A DNA stretch of 64,000 nt, from the NCBI GenBank assembly GCA_037176905.1, contig JBBBWG010006224.1:1-64000 (forward strand), given 5' to 3'. Within the stretch, counting starts at the first letter, position 1, and the number at the start of each line of letters is the position of its first letter. The notes under the pieces were generated by a model that saw only the letters and a list, made by a program, of their open reading frames with translations, was not told the DNA's origin and did no database searches. Below, piece by piece: positions 1 to 11,350 of the stretch. Source of the stretch: Azolla pinnata (taxonomy: Eukaryota; Streptophyta; Polypodiopsida; Salviniales; Salviniaceae). Both the position numbers and the translations under genes were made by a program.

Positions 1-350
1 ATGATGATTAGGGGCTGATGATGATTTAGGGCTGATGATGGCTGAGGGCTGATGATGATTTAGGGCTGATGATGATTAGGGGCTGATGATGATTTAGGGC
101 AGATGATGATTAGGGGCTGATGATGATTTAGGGCTGATGATGGCTGAGGGCTGATGATGATTTAGGGCTGATGATGATTAGGGGCTGATGATGATTTAGG
201 GCAGATGATGATTAGGGGCTGATGATGATTTAGGGCTGATGATGGCTGAGGGCTGATGATGATTTAGGGCTGATGATGATTTAGGGCTGATGATGATTAG
301 GGGCTGATGATGATTTAGGGCTGATGATGACTGAGGGCTGATGATCATTA
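1..350. repeat. 17-bp minisatellite with higher-order structure
   Basis: About 20 tandem copies of a 17-base unit (GATGATGATTTAGGGCT and variants). Units differ at the first five bases (ATTTA, ATTAG, GCTGA) or carry GGGCAG in place of GGGCTG. The variant order repeats every six units, giving a roughly 102-bp higher-order period for at least two rounds. The array probably continues to the left of the window. It overlaps the 3' end of the TCP reading frame. Confidence 0.9.
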
Positions 351-680
351 GGGTTTAGCAGAGGAGGAGGGGGGAGGTGGCGGATGGCGGGGCCCGCGCG
401 GTCGATGAGCCAGTCGAACACGCGGCTGGGCTGCTGCAGCCCGAGCCGGTCCTGGATGTCGTAGAAGCGCAGCGCGGTCGGCACCGACAGCCGCACGCGG
501 CGGTCGCGCAGCCCCCGCGCCGTCGCCACCTTGCTGTGCCGATCCTTGCTGCTGCTATTGCCGCCACCTTTCATGCCGCCGTAATTAATGCTGTCATTAA
601 TGCCGCCGCCGCCGCTCTTCGCCGCCGCCGCCGCCGCGGTAATGCTGCTAATTCCGGCGCCGCTGTTGCTATTTTTAGCC

Positions 681-714
<34 letters not shown>

Positions 715-740
715 ACCACGACATCGACGACGACCACCAC

Positions 741-794
<54 letters not shown>

Positions 795-830
795 CTGTTC
801 CTATCGCTAGATGCCGCCTGATCCTCCGCC

Positions 831-873
<43 letters not shown>

Positions 874-3193
874 CGGACTGCATGTTGGCGCTGCTGCTCG
901 CCTTGTGACAAGCTGTCGCAGCTCCGGCGCTTCTGCGGATCGCCGGCTGCTGCGCCGATCGCCTCGCCGATGCGCTGCTCCCGCTCGCCATCCGATCACG
1001 ATCGCAATCACCATCACGATCACGATCACGATCACCGTCATCACCATGATCATGATCATGATCATCATCGTCGCCACCATCGTCATCATCCTCACCATCA
1101 CGCCTGCTGCCGCCTCCGCGGCCTCCTGCAAGAGCATCGCCCGCACGATGATGCTCGCTGCTGATCGCAGCAGGCGACGATGTCGTCGCCGTCGTCGCCG
1201 TCGATGCTCGCATGAACGGCAGCGCGCGCAGAATAGAATTCGTCCACGCCCATTTCGGGCCGGGGACGCCGCCCAAATTAGCAAGATTCTTCATCTCATC
1301 GTCTTCGCCTGCATCTGCTTCTCCTCCTCCTCCTCCTCCTTCTTGCTCGCCTTCGAATTCGTCGTCATCATCACCACCACCACCACCACCACCACCACCA
1401 TCGTAATCTTCATCTTCCTCCACCTGTTCTGCTTCTTCCGCTTCTGCCACTTCCTCTTCACCATCGCCTCCATCGCCGGCCTCCCGCCGCCTAGCCACGT
1501 GCAGAAGGCTCTCAGCTTCCCCTAGCGCCCTTAACGTGTCAGCGCTAGCGCCATCCATGAATGCCTCATCCTCGCTGCCAATATGCAGATTCACATCGCC
1601 GCCTTCCACGTCAAGATCCTCTGGATCGTCACTTCTTATAAGCCCCGCAGCAGCTTGCTCGCCTGCACTACCAGCGATCGCATCGCCGCCTGATCCAGCT
1701 CTAGTCGCCTTGTGATCGCACTGCAACTGCGCAGCGGCGCCGTGAGTAGCCTTCTTCCTCCTCTTCGTCGATTTTGCTCGCGCATTCGCGATGAATCTCT
1801 GCCTGCTGCCGTCAATATCACCGCTAATTACATCATCGCCGCTCGACTTGGCCACAGCGGCACGATGGTAATTAGCTCTAGCATCGCCGCTCATACTAGT
1901 CGACGTGATTCTAGTCGCCGTCAAATGTTTTGTGTCGGCCACATCTGTGTAATTGCCGGTAGAATGATTAGCCGCCGGAAACGGATGATTACCTGGGTAA
2001 TCACTGCTATTAGCTTCCTGCAAGCCATAATTGTAACTATCACTAGTGCTAGACAGCGCCATATAATTATGGCTGATCGATGCCCGGTAATTAGCACTAC
2101 TGTGCTGCTCATCCTGCGACACAGCTCGATTCATACTCATATACGGCAGCAGCTCCTTGGAGGAATACTGACTGAAATGGCCGCCGCCCATCAGCTGTAG
2201 ATTGCTGTAATTAGTGTATACGTCGGTGCTGAGCATATTCTGGTCCGCGGGATTATGAACACTACTACTGTTGTTGTTAGCTGCCGCATGATAGCTTATG
2301 TTCTGAAAGCTGCTGGGATAATTAGCAGGCACGGCTGCCGCTGGATCGAGATTAGCGCTGTGGTAAGTACTCGTATTGATACTAAGATTGGTGTTGCAGC
2401 CCGCTCGCTGGTTGTGGCCCTGCATGATACTACTGCTGCTGCTGCTGCTAATTATGTGATTAACGCCGTCATTAGGCGCGCTGTCGCTAATGTAATTACC
2501 GCCGTAGCTATAATCGGGCGGCGCATAATTGCCGATATAGCTATTGTAATGATGCGGAATCGGATTAGCGTATCTAGATAATGTAATTAGCTGCTGATCG
2601 TCGCTGTACGTCGGAACATTGTGAGTAGCTCCGCGGCTCGTTAATGCTTGGTAAGTACTTGGGAGCGGAGCATAATTGTAATACATACCGGCGTCCGTTA
2701 TGTTACCGACAATGTTATGGCTATTGATGGTAGTAGCAGTACTGCTCGGATTAGGATAATTAGGAGTCGGATTAAGGATGGGCCAGAGGTGATTAGAATG
2801 GTGGGAAGCATTAGCGGGGGCGCTGATTCTGGCGGCATGATGATGAAGATTGTTGTAGCCTGCAGGGGCAATAGTGAGCGGAATAGCATCGGAGCCGCGA
2901 TGATGATGATGATGATGATGATAGATCGGGTGATTAGCTGATGGAGCGATTAACGGCTCGATCAGATCAGGGCCGGGGAGGGCGAGATGGGAGTGATTAG
3001 CGGCAGGGTGGGGATTAGAGCTCGGATTAGAAGAAGAATGTGCGGCCCAGAGCAGTAATTGCGCAGGGCTTATGCAGCTATTGTTGTTGTTGCTGCTGCT
3101 GCTGCTGCTGCTGTTGTTGTTGTTGTTACAGCTGCCGCTGCTCCGCCAATCCTGATGATGATCTTCGGATTCTTCTGCTTCATTGATCGACAT
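281..3193 (-). CDS. Class II TCP-domain transcription factor with very long low-complexity N-terminus
   Basis: Single open frame of 970 residues starting at the ATG at 3191-3193. Residues about 882-939 (genomic 377-550) form a TCP domain: basic segment [14 protein letters not shown], then helix-loop-helix FYDIQDRLG and DWLIDRA. The basic-region length and RDRRVRLS put it in class II (CIN/CYC-TB1) rather than class I. Such proteins bind GC-rich GGNCCC-type sites as dimers in the nucleus and control growth and organ shape. The N-terminal 880 residues are Asn/Ser/His/Tyr-rich, then Asp/Glu/Gly-rich, with a run of about 13 His and about 20 Ser encoded by GAT-type microsatellites. In most TCP proteins the domain lies nearer the N-terminus. 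The last ~25 residues and the stop lie in the minisatellite at 1-350, so the true 3' end (or an intron there) is uncertain. I see no miR319-like site. Confidence 0.85.
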
Positions 3194-3484
3194 GTCAGAT
3201 CAGAGCGGAAGCAGGGAATTGTGGCGGAAAAGGAGGTGCAGAAACGATCAGATCAGAGAATGGGGTAAGAAGAAGAAGAAGAAGAAGAAGGAAGAAGGAA
3301 GAAGGAAGAAGGAAGAAGGAAGAAGAAGAAGCAGAAGAAGAGGGAGCTTCGTGGAGCAGAAGAAGATTCTGAAGAAGATTTGCAGATGAAGAAGAAGAAG
3401 AAGAAGAAGAAGAAGAGGAAGAAATGAAGAAGAAGAAGAAGAAAGAATGAACAGAAAGGAAAGAAAGGCGAGAAAGGCGTGCGA

Positions 3485-3521
<37 letters not shown>

Positions 3522-3897
3522 AGGGGAAAAAAAAGAGAGAATAATTAGTGGCAGGAAATGATTAAAATGATTTGCAAATGATTAGAGAAGAAACGGACAA
3601 AAAAAGGTCTTGGTTCAGAAAATAGAAATAATAATAATAAATAAGCGGCCAAAATAGAGGGAATAATTTAATTAATTAATTAATTAACTAATTAATGAAT
3701 TAACTAATCAACTAATCAATCTATTAACTACTCAACTAATCAATTTATTAACTAATCAACTAATCAATCTCTTAACTAATCAACTAATCAATCTATTAAT
3801 TACTTACTTACTTAATTAATTAATTACTCAATCCATCAATCAATTAATTAATTTTCATGTACTCGTTTGGCATATATATATATATCTTTTTTATATT
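3194..3897. repeat. Microsatellite-rich upstream region of the TCP gene
   Basis: Contains a purine-rich GAA tract (about 3268-3450), a perfect AAT/ATT self-complementary microsatellite (about 3489-3520), and a degenerate TAAT / CTAATCAA array (about 3665-3850). On the minus strand the GAA tract reads as a CTT-rich pyrimidine stretch directly 5' of the TCP ATG and may be leader or promoter. No coding region seen. Confidence 0.8.
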
Positions 3898-4286
3898 GGG
3901 AGAATTACCATTATAAATCCCATTTTGACGCCTGCTAACATCAGTAAAATCATTAATCAACGCCCTGTTCTTTCCGTGAGTAGAAACGTAGATAGATTTT
4001 ATTCTCTAATCGTTGTTCCCACCGATGGATTCCTTCTCTGTGTATTCCGACTCCCAGACAGACGTTTCGTCGTTTTAGAATCTAATGACTTCGTAAATGC
4101 TCTCGATCCATCGATGAGATGCTAGCAAATCTCGATTAACTGTGACGCTAATTGAGTTTAGATACAGTCAATGGTAGTTGTGCCTTCTGTGTTTAATTAT
4201 TAAAACTAGACGATGATTTGTAATCGTCTACAGCTTCGATCGTCTGCAACAATTTTGTCAGGCGTTTTTTCGGGTGGATTTTTCCC
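3898..4286. mobile_element. Short TIR element, copy A (MITE-like)
   Basis: Begins GGGAGAATTACCA and carries the subterminal motif GACGCCTG. It ends with the inverted counterpart CAGGCG...TTTTTCCC. The right-end sequence resembles those of copies C and D. No coding capacity. The ends are degenerate and I cannot define a target-site duplication. Confidence 0.55.
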
Positions 4287-4430
4287 TTCGGATTACTAAT
4301 CTTTTGATTTGGCCAAACAAAAAGAAAATTACAAAAAATTTGAAATGCATACAAGCGCTTCGAATTTATTGTTTCTTTCATTGGCCCGGAACAGTAGAAA
4401 TTTGCGGCGCTGATCGTGTGGCCGAGGATT

Positions 4431-4868
4431 GGGCAAATTACCCAAAATAAAAAAAACACCTGACAAAATTATAAATTACATTTTAACGCCTGCCAAAAAC
4501 TAGAAATCACAAACTAACTGACGCCTAGTTTTACGATTAACGTGCAATCGATCGATTAACACCGAACCAAGTAGTTTTGTGAGCTCAGTTACCATCAGAT
4601 TCGCTAATTGATTACGGCTGAATCACTCGATTACAACCAAATTAACGTGCTCATCGACTAATTACATTCTAAAACTACTAGCTACTCGAATGTGATAAGG
4701 GAATCGATCGGGATCAATTAGTGGGAAGCGATTAGGAGTAAACTCAGCACTAGCGGGAGTTAATTGGGTGCTGATTTTCAGTGGAAGATAAGATTAGGCG
4801 TTAATTTTGTAATTTGTGGTTTCATTCAGTACGCGTTAAGATGTAATTTATGATTTGGGTTTTCTCCC
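4431..4868. mobile_element. Short TIR element, copy B (MITE-like)
   Basis: Left end GGGCAAATTACCC, followed by ATTACATTTTAACGCCTGCC. Right part has TAGGCGTTAATTTTGTAAT, then GCGTTAAGATGTAATTTAT, and ends TTTTCTCCC. The right ~180 bp is recognisably similar to the right part of copy D at 42095-42290, so this is a dispersed family. Noncoding. Confidence 0.6.
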
Positions 4869-5009
4869 CTAAATGAGAACAATGGAATTGAATGGAGCAC
4901 CCGCTTTTTTGTCGGTCCGGCAAAGAAGGCAGATTAGGGCAGAATCTAGCGACAATAAAAATTAGATCTTCTTTTGTGTACTATTCTCCGTATATAGATA
5001 CGTACATTT

Positions 5010-5434
5010 GGGAGAATTACATTTCAATGCCTGCCGAAAGAAATGGAAAAAAAAAATTTACAAATCGACGCCTAATCTTAATCTCCCACTAAGAAATCAA
5101 CATTCGATTAAATCCGCTAGTATTGGTTTTGCCTTCCTAATCGCTTCTCGCTAATCGATCTTTACTCGATTCCCTTATCAAATCCGATCACCGAAAGCTG
5201 GTAGTTCTAAAGAATCCCAATCGATCGATCAGCGCGTTCATTCGCTAGTAATGGAACGATTGGGGCATACATCGATTGGTCGATTCGATGTGAGCTGGGC
5301 ACACAATTGATTGATTCGCTATCAATAAACCCATCGCGCGCAAGATTTCAGATTCAGTAGGCATTATTCTTGGTTTTGGTAAGCGTTAAGATGTAATTTA
5401 TAATGTTGGCAGGCGTTTATCCGTAATTTTGCCC
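5010..5434. mobile_element. Short TIR element, copy C (MITE-like)
   Basis: Left end GGGAGAATTAC, then ATTTCAATGCCTGCC and CGACGCCTAATCTTAATC. Right end GCGTTAAGATGTAATTTAT, GGCAGGCGTTTAT, then GTAATTTTGCCC. The subterminal ACGCCT motif occurs in opposite orientation near both ends, as in copies B and D. Noncoding, about 425 bp. Confidence 0.6.
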
Positions 5435-6170
5435 GTGTATATCTCTATAAATACATAGATAGATAGATTGATAGATATATATAGATAGATAGACAGATAT
5501 GTATTTGCTTCGGAAGAGAGAGGAAGAAACAACAAGTACAAGTTAAAGATGGCGGCAGTAAAATCTGTATTTACTTCTTAGATGGATCTATCTATCCATC
5601 TCCGAGTTAGGCCGAGCTGAATTAGGGTTTCCGATGCGTCTCCAATGGATCTATCTATCCATCTTCTTAATCCTCCCAGAATTAGGGTTGTTGACAACCG
5701 GATCGATCTGCAGCGAGCTTAGGGTTTGATCCAGCTCCCGGAATATCGATCGGATTTCGAGTAAAGCCATAAATCGGAGATCGTCGAGAAGCCAGTGGGG
5801 TTTCTGGGGCGCTCAGATAAGCGAGGCGCCGATGAGTTGCGAGTGCAGGATTAGAGCGGATGAGGAGATCAAGCAGAAGCAGTAGCAGAATCTGCAGAAG
5901 CAGAAGCGGAATCTGCAGAAGCAGAATCTGCAGAAGAAGCAGCAGAATCTGCACAAGCAGAAGCAGAAGCAGAAGCAGAAGCAGAAGGGGGAACAAGCCC
6001 ATCGTTCCATAAATTGGAGTCGGCTACCACCTGAAGCGAGAGGTGGTAGAATTATGCAGAGCTGGAGCTGGAGCAGTAATGGTGCTTGTCAGACCCCCCC
6101 CCCCCAGACTTTTGTTATCTGTTGTTGGTCCCAGGCAATATGGCCCATACATAGCCCATTAGCTACTCGC
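5435..6170. repeat. Intergenic: GATA and GCAGAA repeats
   Basis: Holds an ATAGATAG-type microsatellite (about 5450-5505), two copies of a GGATCTATCTATCCATCT segment with ATTAGGGTT nearby (5583-5690), and a GCAGAA hexanucleotide array (about 5870-5985). Open frames across these tracts are compositionally biased and I do not believe they are genes. Confidence 0.7.
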
Positions 6171-7330
6171 TATAGAGCTTTAGATACAGATGTTGTTGTT
6201 GTTGTTGTTGTTGTTGTGGTTGTTATTAAAGTACTTGCAGCTGTTCCTGGAACACTGCGCCGCCGCCGATGCAGACCGTATTCGTACACCGCGTATTCGT
6301 ACGCGCGGACGGCCGTATGCGTACGCATGGATCGTATTTGTTCCATACGACCCGTTGGTTCGCAGAGCAAGCAGATCTCGCGGGCGTATCGGGGAAGATC
6401 AGGGGCAAACCGCGATTCTGTGCAGATACCTGCTCCGATTAACCTGTCGAAATTTATGTTTACCGAATTTAGCCTCAGCCCGTCGTAAACAAATTAACGC
6501 GCAATCAACTGACGAATGCCAGATCGCGAATCGCCGCGAGCTCGACTAACGTAAACTTAACCGCGCGATCCGCATCGGCCAGTGAAATCGATCGGCACCG
6601 AATTATCGCAACATGTATAATCTGCGACTGGATTAGAGTACTCCAACATAATTAACTTCTCTCGATCTAATGCACAGATGAGGGAATCGAGCGGGATTCA
6701 ATCGGCGAGGAAGAGCGGTATTTTTGTTGTGGCGATTCTCCAGACGTATAATACGTAGATGTATAATCTGCATATTTCACGTCTGGAGAATACGGGATCT
6801 CTACATCAAGCCGGCAGCAGTTTGGATGATGGATTTTGTAGCGTTTCGAAGACGATTCGCAGCGCCATAACTGCGCCTCGGCGGCTGCCAAAGAAGAAAA
6901 ACATCGCCTTTTAAGATCTAACCATGGCTCATTTAACGCCGGGTTTTAGAAATTAACGCGCGATTGATCGATCGATCGATCGATTAACACGCCGAATAAT
7001 CGATTCCGAATCGTGCGTCGATCGATTAGCAGCGAATCGACGAGTCGATCGACGCTCGAATGCACGGCGCGACGAAATGCGAGATCGTCGACACGATTCG
7101 ATCGATTTCGATTCTGTGAAAGATTCAGTTTTTGCCGGCTCTTGTGTTGATCAAACATCGAGAGTGCGCAGGGAAAATCGACGAGGGATAATTAAAGGAT
7201 TAGGAGCAATAATCGATAGGAGCGCAAGTTAATCGGGCGGGGAATTGTCTTAGTGGAAGATCGTGATAAGATTAGGCGTTCCATTCGCTGCAATCTCTGA
7301 TCTCAGTCTACTGATTTATGATTGTGTTAG
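6171..7330. other. Intergenic: (GTT)n, inverted repeat, TIR-element remnant
   Basis: A (GTT)n tract at about 6190-6217 is followed by CGTATTCGTAC-like short palindromes. An inverted repeat lies at 6735-6791 (listed separately). From about 6930 to 7310 the sequence resembles the interior and right part of the short TIR family (AGATTAGGCGTT after AGTGGAAGATCG), so it is probably a decayed copy. No gene recognised. Confidence 0.5.
6735..6791. repeat. 13-bp perfect inverted repeat
   Basis: ATTCTCCAGACGT at 6735-6747 and its exact reverse complement at 6779-6791, separated by 31 bases that hold two GTATAAT-like motifs. A transcript would form a 13-bp stem. No known RNA family recognised. Confidence 0.7.
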
Positions 7331-7369
7331 GCATTGGTCTCTGATCAGATTCCATACCCTGCATCCAAT

Positions 7370-8020
7370 CATGTCTTCTTCTTCTTCTTCTTCTTCTTAT
7401 TGATCTTCTTCTTCTTCTTATTGATCTTCTGCTTCTTATTGATCTTCTTCTTCTTCTTCTTATTGATCTTCTGCTTCTTATTGATCATCATCATCTTCTT
7501 CTTCTTCTTCTTCTGAATCTGCTTCTTATTGATCTTGTTCTTCTTCTTCTTCTTCTTATTATTATTATTGATCTTCTGCAGCTTCTTATTGATCTTCTTC
7601 TTCTTATTATTATTGATCTTCTGCAGCTTCTTATTGATCTTCTCTTCTTCTTCTTATTGATCTTCTGCTTCTTGTTGATCTTCTTCTTCTTCTTCTTCTT
7701 CTTCTTCTTCTTCTTGATCTTCTGCTTCTTATTGATATTGAATCTTCTTCTTCTTCTTCTTCTTCTTGTTGATCTTCTGCTTCTTATTGATCTTGAATCT
7801 TCTTCTTCTTCTTCTTCTTCTTCTTCTTCTTCTTCGTCTTCTTCTTCTTATTGATCTTCTGCTTCTAATCGATCTTGAATCTTCTTCTTCTTCTTCTTCT
7901 TATTGATCTTCTGCTTCTTCTTCGTCTTCTTCTTATTGATCTGCTTCTTATTGATCTTCTTCTTCTTGATCTTCTTGATCTTCTTGATCTTCTTCTTCTT
8001 CTTCTTCTTCAATCTCTGCT
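7370..8020. repeat. 650-bp CTT/TTC polypyrimidine tract
   Basis: Long imperfect array of CTT triplets regularly interrupted by ATTGATCTTCTG and TTATTGATC blocks. Almost purely pyrimidine on the plus strand over long stretches. The predicted Leu/Phe-rich or Lys-rich frames here are artefacts of the repeat. Confidence 0.9.
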
Positions 8021-8097
8021 CAGAGCTTTGCAACTTTTCTAGGGTTGCGCAATCCATCTCTGTCAGGGCCGTCCCTGTCTTCTGCATCATCGCCCCT

Positions 8098-8100
8098 CAG

Positions 8101-8146
<46 letters not shown>
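8098..8146. repeat. (CT)n microsatellite
   Basis: Uninterrupted CT dinucleotide run of roughly 22 units beside the CTT tract. Confidence 0.95.
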
Positions 8147-8149
<3 letters not shown>

Positions 8150-10300
8150 GCATCTGCATGAGCGAGCTATGGAGTTCGCTTGTGCACATACATTCCTCCC
8201 TCTCTGGTTCCTTCCTTTTGCTCTCTGATGATCTTTCGCCTTTTCCTTTCGCTGTGTACCAGCTCCATGGCCTCTGCCAAAGAAGAAAAAACCGCAGAAG
8301 CAGCTCGTGGGGGGGGGGCGGCTTTTTAGTTGTTTCCCCACTTCGATCCATCGATCGATCAATCGATCGAGCACAGCTGCAGCAAAAAAGAAGAAGAAAG
8401 CAAAAGACGCAGAGAATTGGAGCTTGTTCTCAAATCAATCCTGAGCCACGGTCCCAATTCCACAGACCAGAAAAGAGAAAAGGGATTCCGAAGAAGAAAA
8501 GAAGGGATCGATGAATCTATGGAAAGCGATGATTGCGTTACCTTTCCTCTTCCTTCATCTTCTTCTTCTTCATCTTCTTCTGCTTCTGCTTCTGCTTCTG
8601 CTTCTTCTGCTTCTTCTTCTGCTGCTTCTTCTGCAGCTTCTTCTTCTTGGATTTCCTGATTCAATCCAATTCATCCATGGAAGGTGTATTATGCACCCCG
8701 ATCGTGCGAATTACGCGCGAATTCCCCATCGACCATGATGCCGGATGATTTCAGATTGATCGAATCCGCAGGCCAGTGGAGGCGGTGATCGATCGAATCG
8801 GATCGGATCGAATCCTGCTAGACATTTTCCGCGGCTCGATTCGATCCGGCATGCCGCCGAATCTCTCGATCCTCCCGATTCGTCAGCGCCCAGCGGATCC
8901 GAACTATCGTTGATCTGATCTGATCTCACCGGATCACATAATAATCATCCTGCTGCCGGATCATAATCCGCGAATTGTCGCGAGATGATCATGTACGGCG
9001 ATCGCGAGATGATCATGTACGGCGCTGATTATTATCCGGATGTCCGCTAATTGTCCGGTGATTACCGTAGCAATTACATCCGAGAACGGCCGCAGATCAG
9101 ATAATCGCCCAATTGTTAAATCATCATCATCATCATCAAACCCTAAACCCTAATTAAGCCAGCTACCAAACAATGCATTAACGATGCTTATATGATTACT
9201 AATTACAAGCATCCTGGGATTACACATGACCATGATCATTGCGAATTCATATGAATTATAAGCTGGCCGTGAATTAAGATAAAATCGGGTGGGGAGAACT
9301 AGAATTAATGCACCATGATTCTTACACATCTAACTAACTCTTCACGGGAATTATAGTATTTAGCTACAGCACATTCATGCAAATTTCTAATCACTTGAAC
9401 ATAGAGCACGTCGATCTTAATTCGGAGTCCCCAGCAGCAGCAGATGCACGTCGATCACATTAGGCGCGATCTACATATCTGTTGCAGACGTGCCGGGGAA
9501 TTACTGATCGATAAGAGGATGATCAATAACTCATCGATCGGCGATCGACCTATAATTCGCATCGATGCGTTCTAATCGTTGCGATTCTCACTAGCTGCAT
9601 CTCGAGTCATTTTCTTGGGCCACGGGCGCCAAACGATCAATCGATGCCCGCACCAATATGGACATTAACAATCTGCGACAGGAATCGTACGCTGGTTGTA
9701 GGTTAGTGGAATAGGATCCGAATTCCCATGTACAATAACAGTTGGAGATTCTTATGATGATGATGCTGATGATGATGATGATGATTCAATAATTGGGCAC
9801 TAGCATCAGTAGCAGAAGCTTGTCGAAATGGAGAGCTGACAATACAAATTATATAGATATAGATATAGATATACAGTACAAATTATGTGTATACAGTAAA
9901 CCCTCACTTAAGTCTGCTTTGAAAACATCAAAAAGACCCGGATTAACACCGCACTTTGAAAACAGGAAAAACCCGGATCCAACACTAATATCTGCAGAAG
10001 CAGAAGAAATCAAAGTAAGGCTCGATCGATCGATATATATATATCAGCGAAATCATAAAAGAAAAATGTATCGAATTGTTTGTGTTAAAACATGCTCGAT
10101 TTCGATACATTCGTTCCAGCCAAAGTCGTTCCTGTAAAAGCTCATCTGTCGACGATTCGCCATAGGATTTGAAAAAGAAGAAGGAAAGAAACTATTAGAA
10201 TCAGCGTCATGAATGGATTCGGCGACAATTCAAAGAATGCCGATTTTCCGCCTCCTTTGTATAATATGATTGTTCATGGATCATCAGCGCTTCGGCCCAC
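8147..10300. other. Intergenic, no gene recognised
   Basis: Includes a second CTT/CTGCTT tract (about 8555-8650), GATC-rich stretches (8340-8370, 8780-8900), a 22-bp direct repeat around GAGATGATCATGTACGGCG (8980-9025), and a CATCAT plus AACCCTAAACCCTA segment (9123-9150). I see no splice-bounded coding segment similar to a known family. Confidence 0.6.
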
Positions 10301-10309
10301 CAAAATGTG

Positions 10310-10334
10310 GGGTGGGGGGGGGGGGGGGGGGGGT

Positions 10335-10369
<35 letters not shown>

Positions 10370-10435
10370 NNNNNNNNNNGGAGGAGGTGTTTTGGCCCAC
10401 AAAAATGAAGAGTTTTCCCCCCCCCCCCCCCCCGC
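10310..10435. repeat. Poly-G tract containing a 10-base assembly gap, then poly-C
   Basis: About 60 G with single T interruptions, N at 10370-10379, then GGAGGAGGTG. A 15-base C run follows at about 10419-10433. Sequence near TTTGGCCCAC(A)AAAATG appears on both sides, so the run sits in a short duplicated or inverted setting. The gap is probably a sequencing failure in a G-quadruplex-prone run. Confidence 0.9.
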
Positions 10436-10879
10436 AATTGTGACCGACACATGGCATGACGTTAATGATCGACATGAATCATACTCGTCTTCGCTGCAGC
10501 TAATTCCATGCGTGCATGATTGACGATTCGACCGAGATACGGTTTTTTAAAACCCTCCAATTTAACGGATTCACATGACTTGATGGATAGCACAATGCCG
10601 CTGCAAAAGGACAGTTTGTGATTCGTCGTGAACCAGATATCTATCTATCTATCTATCTATCTATGTATATATATCTGTCGCTTTTTCTGGAGATGGAATT
10701 GAATATGTTCCGCTCCTGCAGGCATTTTTAGTTCAATTGAATTCAGGGCACGTGACTGTTGTTCGGGCAATTCTCGGCATAACATGCCAAAGCCTGATGA
10801 TGATTGTGGCCCATCAGATTTGTGAGCAATTCAGATCATCCGGCGATCCTCGTATTGCAGGCTGCTGATCATAGCCGGT

Positions 10880-11350
10880 TTGGGGCTTCAATTTAGGGTT
10901 TAGATCAGCTTCAATTTAGGGTTTAGGGCTTCAGTTTAGGGGTTTAGAGCTTAATTAGGGCTAAATTAGAGCTTCAATTTAGGGTTTAGAGCTTCAATTG
11001 TGGTTGAGGGTATATATTAATTAAGGTCTATGATCCGGTCTCAAGTACGGTTTAATTTGGCATTATGGCTAATTAGAATGCTTTAATAAGGCAGTCTGGC
11101 TAATTAGAATGCTTTAATTAGGCATTATGGCTAATTAGAATGTTTTAATTAGGCATTACATGTGGATTAAGGTTGCGGGTTGAGACATTGTGGTTAAACT
11201 TGGTTAGGGATCAATTATATTAGGGCTCCAGGCTTAGGCTTAATTAACGTCGGGGGATAATTTAGGGTTTCCGGTTGCGGCTTAATTAAGGTTCAAGGTT
11301 TAGGGCTTCATTTGGTTAATTACAGTTTATGGTTGTCTGATTAACATGTG
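10880..11350. repeat. Degenerate telomere-like and GGCATTATGGC repeats
   Basis: 10889-11010 has scattered AATTTAGGGTTTAG units. 11058-11165 has three to four copies of a roughly 33-bp unit around GGCTAATTAGAATGCTTTAA. Further TTTAGGGTTTCC and GTTTAGGGCTTC motifs follow to 11310. No coding evidence. Confidence 0.75.

Noticed and set aside
1-350. C/D-box snoRNA cluster suggested by repeated TGATGA and CTGA
   Set aside because: The motifs come from a 17-bp tandem repeat; units are far too short for a snoRNA and there are no terminal stems or guide regions. The same applies to 24430-24550.
355-1525. Long plus-strand and alternative minus-strand open frames with Asp, His, Ile or Ser runs across the TCP gene
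   Set aside because: They are other-frame readings of the same trinucleotide repeats; only the frame ending in the TCP domain shows a family match.
7334-8664. Leu/Phe-rich and Lys/Glu-rich open frames
   Set aside because: Pure products of CTT/CT microsatellites with no domain or splice evidence.
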